A DNA stretch of 10,827 nt from Sulfidibacterium sp964473895 (lineage in GTDB: Bacteria; Bacteroidota; Bacteroidia; Bacteroidales; F082), in the NCBI GenBank assembly GCA_964473895.1, contig CAYYRE010000104.1, positions 1 through 10,827 of the forward strand, given 5' to 3'. A program made the translations under genes and the position numbers. Below, piece by piece: positions 7,911 to 10,827 of the stretch (position 1 is the first letter of the stretch; every line of letters starts with the position of its first letter). The notes under the pieces are model-generated. The model made no database searches, had not been told where the DNA came from, and was given only the letters and a program-made list of their open reading frames with translations.

Positions 7911-10232
7911 TCATTCATACCTCAAAGCTTCCACCGGATTCTTCCTTGCCGTCTTGAATGTTTGCCAACTGACTGTAACAAGCGTAATAAACAACACAAT
8001 GATTCCTGCCAGCACAAAAATCCACCAGCTTAGAGTGGTTTTGTAAGCAAAGTTTTGTAACCACCTGTGCATGGCATAATAGGCTATTGGAACGGCTATT
8101 ATAAAAGCAATAGTTACCCACCTTACAAAATCCCGGTTGAGCATTTTTACCATCTCGGACACCGTAGCCCCGTTCACTTTTCGGATACCAATTTCTTTGG
8201 TTTTTTGTTGGTTATAATAAAGCGATATGGCCAACATTCCCATCACGGAAATAACGATTGTCAAAAAGGCAAAATAACCGACAATTTCCGAAGTCCTTTT
8301 TTCTTTATTATACCAACTTTGTATTGTGTCATCAAAAAAATGATAACCGAACGGCATACCTCCGGTAAAATTACTATAAGCCGTTTTTACCTGATCCAGG
8401 GTTTTAATAACATTGTTTCCCTTTAGCTGCACCAGTATGCTCCATGGGTATTGCGTAGAGTCCATTTGCCTTATCATGATCATTCCTATCTTTTGGTGCA
8501 GGGAGCGATAATTGAAATCATTAATAATACCGAGAACGGGTAAAACATTTTTATAAAATTTAAAAGATTTTGGCAGGGAATCAAGTTCCAGAGTCTTTAC
8601 GGCCGTCCTGTTTAGCCAGACACCATTTTTTGAATAAGCCATGCCTGTGGGATGAATCTTCATTTTCATCATGGGAAAGAACGAGGAATCGACAACAAAT
8701 ACCTGAAAACTCACAGGTCTCTTTTTGTAAAAAAATGAATAGTTGTTTCCCCCGTCGATAGGACTGCCTGCAACATAAGACACATTCTTTACCCCCGGTA
8801 TTTTCATCAAAATATTTTTTAGTCCTTCCTCTTGCTGAGGGCTTATGGTATTATCAATCTGGATAATATTTTTTGTATTAAAGCCCGGATTGTACTTTTC
8901 CATAAAATAGGTTTGCTTTGTAATGAACAAGGCTGAGATGATAAGGACAATTACAACGGTATATTGGAACACAATCAGTATTCTTGAATAAACTCCTTTG
9001 CTTTTGCGCCTGAACCCTCCTTTTATCACTTCAACGGCATTTAACTTTGTGATGATAAGGGCAGGAATAATTCCTGACAAAAAGCCGATGATACCAACAA
9101 CCAATGCCGATAAAATGAACATTTGTATTGTAATTTCGTTATGGAGGTTCAGTGTCGTATTCAGCAAACGGTTAAATGTCGGTTGTGCCAAAAAGCTAAA
9201 TAATATTGCCAGTAAAAAAGCGGTAAAACTTAAAATAATAGATTCGACTACGTGCTGTGCGATGAGTTTAGTCCGGGAACTGCCAAGCAGCTTTTTAATA
9301 GCAATCTCTTTCGCTCGCATACCGTACTGGGCAATCGTTAAATTCATATAATTGATGATGGCCAATACCAATATCAAAAAGACAATTGCCGACAAAACCA
9401 TGATTAAAGTTTTGCTGTTCTGTCTTATTACGCCGCTGTTCGGAATTGAACTGAAATAGGTATCAATAAACGGTTCAAATGCAACGGTTTTAACCCTTCC
9501 ATCCTTATAACGCCAAAAGTCTTTTTTAAACATTTTAAGAACCTGAGGGGCCTTGTCCTGCAAATTTGTATTTGGCTTTGCGAGAAAAAAATAGCCAAAA
9601 GAACAATTGTCATAACTATTTAACAAATTCTTTGATCCCCATATATCTGCCAAACACCTGAAATTGATAATGGCATCGCATTTATTGAAACTCGAATTTT
9701 TTGAAATGTCTTCCACAATGCCGGTTACAACACATGGAACGCTGCCATCAATCATAACTTGCTTGCCCATAGGCGACTCCTTGCCGAAAAGTTTGTTGGC
9801 AAATTCTCTGGATAAAACGATAGAATTTTTTGTTAATAAAGCGGTTTTTTTATTGCCTTCCAACAACTTGAATGAAAATAGGGTAAAGAAAGAGGAATCA
9901 GCCAGTAAATAATTAAATCTTAGTTTGACATGGTCAGGTTTTTCTATTATTGCACTGCTTCTGAAAATTCTTGTAAAGCTTTTGATTTCAGGAATATTGC
10001 TTTGTAGCAAAGTGCCTATGGGAGGAGCAAAATCAGCATCATGCTCGGTTACCAGCCGGAAAATCCTGTCTTTATTTATCTGTGAGGAATTAACCGTCAA
10101 TTCATTCTTAATATACACGCTAAGCAGAATAACAAAAGTTAAGGAAATAGTGAATCCCAACACTGTTACCAGAGTATATAACTTATTGTGTAATAAATGA
10201 TTTGCAAAAGTTTTAAAATTCTTCTTCCACAT
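7911..10232 (-). CDS. Two-module FtsX/MacB-type ABC transporter permease (P1, first after the ATPase)
   Basis: A 773-residue membrane protein directly downstream of the ATPase. Helix about 18-41; extracytoplasmic domain 44-270 with the MacB_PCD signatures FANKLFGKESPMGKQ and VTGIVEDISKNSSF; helices 273-299, 326-348 and 369-391; helix 417-437; second domain 440-645 with GIINDFNYRSL; helices 648-670, 702-721 and 736-757. The coupling motifs are AKEIAIKKLLGSS and TKEIGIRKVNGAT, and it ends NPVEALRYE. The last 100 or so residues match P2 far better than the extracytoplasmic domains do. The ATG at 10232-10230 follows an AT-rich leader with no Shine-Dalgarno. The 74-base gap from the ATPase has a small palindrome (GAAAGCTTTC, 10273-10282) but no convincing promoter or terminator. 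It is locally AT-richer than P4. The family can pump macrolides, peptides or lipoproteins, or work as a stress-linked mechanotransmitter; nothing here picks among these. Confidence 0.92.
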   Translation of the reverse strand: MWKKNFKTFANHLLHNKLYTLVTVLGFTISLTFVILLSVYIKNELTVNSSQINKDRIFRLVTEHDADFAPPIGTLLQSNIPEIKSFTRIFRSSAIIEKPDHVKLRFNYLLADSSFFTLFSFKLLEGNKKTALLTKNSIVLSREFANKLFGKESPMGKQVMIDGSVPCVVTGIVEDISKNSSFNKCDAIINFRCLADIWGSKNLLNSYDNCSFGYFFLAKPNTNLQDKAPQVLKMFKKDFWRYKDGRVKTVAFEPFIDTYFSSIPNSGVIRQNSKTLIMVLSAIVFLILVLAIINYMNLTIAQYGMRAKEIAIKKLLGSSRTKLIAQHVVESIILSFTAFLLAILFSFLAQPTFNRLLNTTLNLHNEITIQMFILSALVVGIIGFLSGIIPALIITKLNAVEVIKGGFRRKSKGVYSRILIVFQYTVVIVLIISALFITKQTYFMEKYNPGFNTKNIIQIDNTISPQQEEGLKNILMKIPGVKNVSYVAGSPIDGGNNYSFFYKKRPVSFQVFVVDSSFFPMMKMKIHPTGMAYSKNGVWLNRTAVKTLELDSLPKSFKFYKNVLPVLGIINDFNYRSLHQKIGMIMIRQMDSTQYPWSILVQLKGNNVIKTLDQVKTAYSNFTGGMPFGYHFFDDTIQSWYNKEKRTSEIVGYFAFLTIVISVMGMLAISLYYNQQKTKEIGIRKVNGATVSEMVKMLNRDFVRWVTIAFIIAVPIAYYAMHRWLQNFAYKTTLSWWIFVLAGIIVLFITLVTVSWQTFKTARKNPVEALRYE
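7955..7987 (-). repeat. 33-base exact duplicate, copy in P1 (partner 5411-5443)
   Basis: This stretch is identical to 5411-5443 in P2 and lies at the same distance from the stop codon. Eleven codons in a row without a synonymous difference is striking beside the poorly alignable extracytoplasmic domains of the same two genes. Recent local gene conversion, or selection on the nucleotide sequence, would both explain it. Confidence 0.8.
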
Positions 10233-10306
10233 AATTTATTCGTTTTATTTTTGAAGGGGGTTTAAAAAGTCGGAAAGCTTTCTACCCTTTCACTTTCATG
10301 CCTGTT

Positions 10307-10827
10307 TCACCCTTTTTCCCATTCTCCGGGGTTTGTTTTTTCCATAATCACTTCCCCATCCAACAAGTTAATAGTGCGATGGGCATAGGCGGCATCGCGT
10401 TCGGAGTGGGTAGCCATGATGATGGTGGTGCCTTCCTCGTTGAGTTCCGACAAAAGGTTCATCACTTCAATGCCGTTTTTCGAGTCGAGGTTCCCGGTGG
10501 GTTCGTCAGCGAGGATGAGGGACGGGTCGGCAACCACGGCTCTTGCAATGGCTACGCGTTGCTGCTGGCCTCCGGAAAGCTGTTGTGGAAAATGTTTCAT
10601 ACGGTGTCCGATATTCATGCGCTGCAACACTTCTTCCACCCTTTTGCGCCGTTCGGAAACTTTCATCTTCAGATAAAAAAGAGGAAGTTCCACATTGTCA
10701 TAGGCATTCAGTTCATCAATCAGGTTAAAACTTTGAAAGACAAAGCCAATGTGCCCTTTTCGTAAGTTGGTACGGTTTTTTTCCCGAAGTCCCGCTACCT
10801 CGGTTCCATCAAACAGGTAGCTGCCTT
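10307..10827 (-). CDS. ABC transporter ATP-binding protein, LolD/MacB class (5' end outside window)
   Basis: The frame is open to the window edge, giving 172 visible residues; the family is normally about 220-230, so roughly 50-60 N-terminal residues with the Walker A loop are off-window. The GTG at 10693 is internal, because family-typical sequence continues upstream of it. Visible motifs in order: Q-loop FVFQSFNLIDELNAYDNVELP (Q at about 31), ABC signature LSGGQQQR (83-90), Walker B LILADEPTGNLD (103-114, catalytic glutamate E108), and the H-loop MATHSERDAAYAHR (H140) followed by LLDGEV. FQSFNL-x-x-x-L-x-A-x-x-N-V-E-L-P is characteristic of the LolD/MacB/FtsE-like group that drives FtsX-fold permeases. 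All catalytic residues seen are intact. It is the only ATPase in the window and precedes four permeases, so it probably powers all of them as a dimer. Outside MacB/LolD I see no reason for another assignment. Confidence 0.95.
   Translation of the reverse strand, partial: GSYLFDGTEVAGLREKNRTNLRKGHIGFVFQSFNLIDELNAYDNVELPLFYLKMKVSERRKRVEEVLQRMNIGHRMKHFPQQLSGGQQQRVAIARAVVADPSLILADEPTGNLDSKNGIEVMNLLSELNEEGTTIIMATHSERDAAYAHRTINLLDGEVIMEKTNPGEWEKG

Noticed and set aside
7728..8033. A 101-codon + strand open frame spanning the P1-P2 spacer
   Set aside because: It begins inside the 8-base array, runs through the low-complexity pyrimidine tract and the palindrome, and continues antisense into P1. Repeat translation explains it.
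10273..10282. Palindrome GAAAGCTTTC between the ATPase and P1, considered as a terminator or operator
   Set aside because: It is only ten bases with no loop, and the T-run that follows on the transcribed strand is offset. Such short palindromes occur by chance and the gene spacing favours read-through.
10298..10765. A 155-codon open frame on the + strand opposite the ATPase gene
   Set aside because: It lies entirely antisense to a gene with intact ABC motifs and its translation shows no recognisable domain; it is a shadow frame.

Overview
The window looks like part of a Bacteroidota chromosome, possibly Bacteroidales or a related order. The evidence is a run of roughly 775-residue two-module FtsX/MacB-type permeases ending in N-P-x-x-[AS]-L-R-[YT]-E, a TonB C-terminal domain protein with the F-P-E-F-P-G-G and M-P-K-W-x-P-G signatures common in this phylum, and start codons preceded by A-rich leaders with no Shine-Dalgarno sequence. 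I could run no search, so the taxonomy is a family-level impression.

The layout is simple. At the left edge (1-597, + strand) is the 3' part of a TonB-domain gene with two TonB_C-like modules. It converges on a long minus-strand operon that fills the rest of the window. In transcription order, right to left, the operon holds an ABC ATPase of the LolD/MacB class (10827-10307, its start lies beyond the window) and four full-length paralogous permeases: 10232-7911, 7697-5367, 5337-3001 and 2976-631, here called P1 to P4. The spacers are 74, 213, 29 and 24 bases, so co-transcription is likely.

Each permease is an internal duplication of the MacB/LolC/LolE layout: one membrane helix, a large extracytoplasmic domain and three helices, all repeated. 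One polypeptide could therefore supply both halves of an ABC transmembrane dimer, with two copies of the ATPase bound below. The likely role is ATP-driven mechanical work across the inner membrane, such as efflux, lipoprotein or lipid handling, or envelope stress response. The substrate cannot be read from the sequence. No HlyD-type adaptor, TolC-type outer membrane protein or regulator lies inside the window.

The least ordinary stretch is the 213-base P1-P2 spacer (7698-7910). It combines an 8-base tandem array with four evenly spaced GGG runs, a second 8-base-period array on the opposite strand sense, and a REP-like palindrome. No other spacer in the operon has anything comparable. Otherwise I see no mobile element, RNA gene or CRISPR array, and no system that is clearly new.
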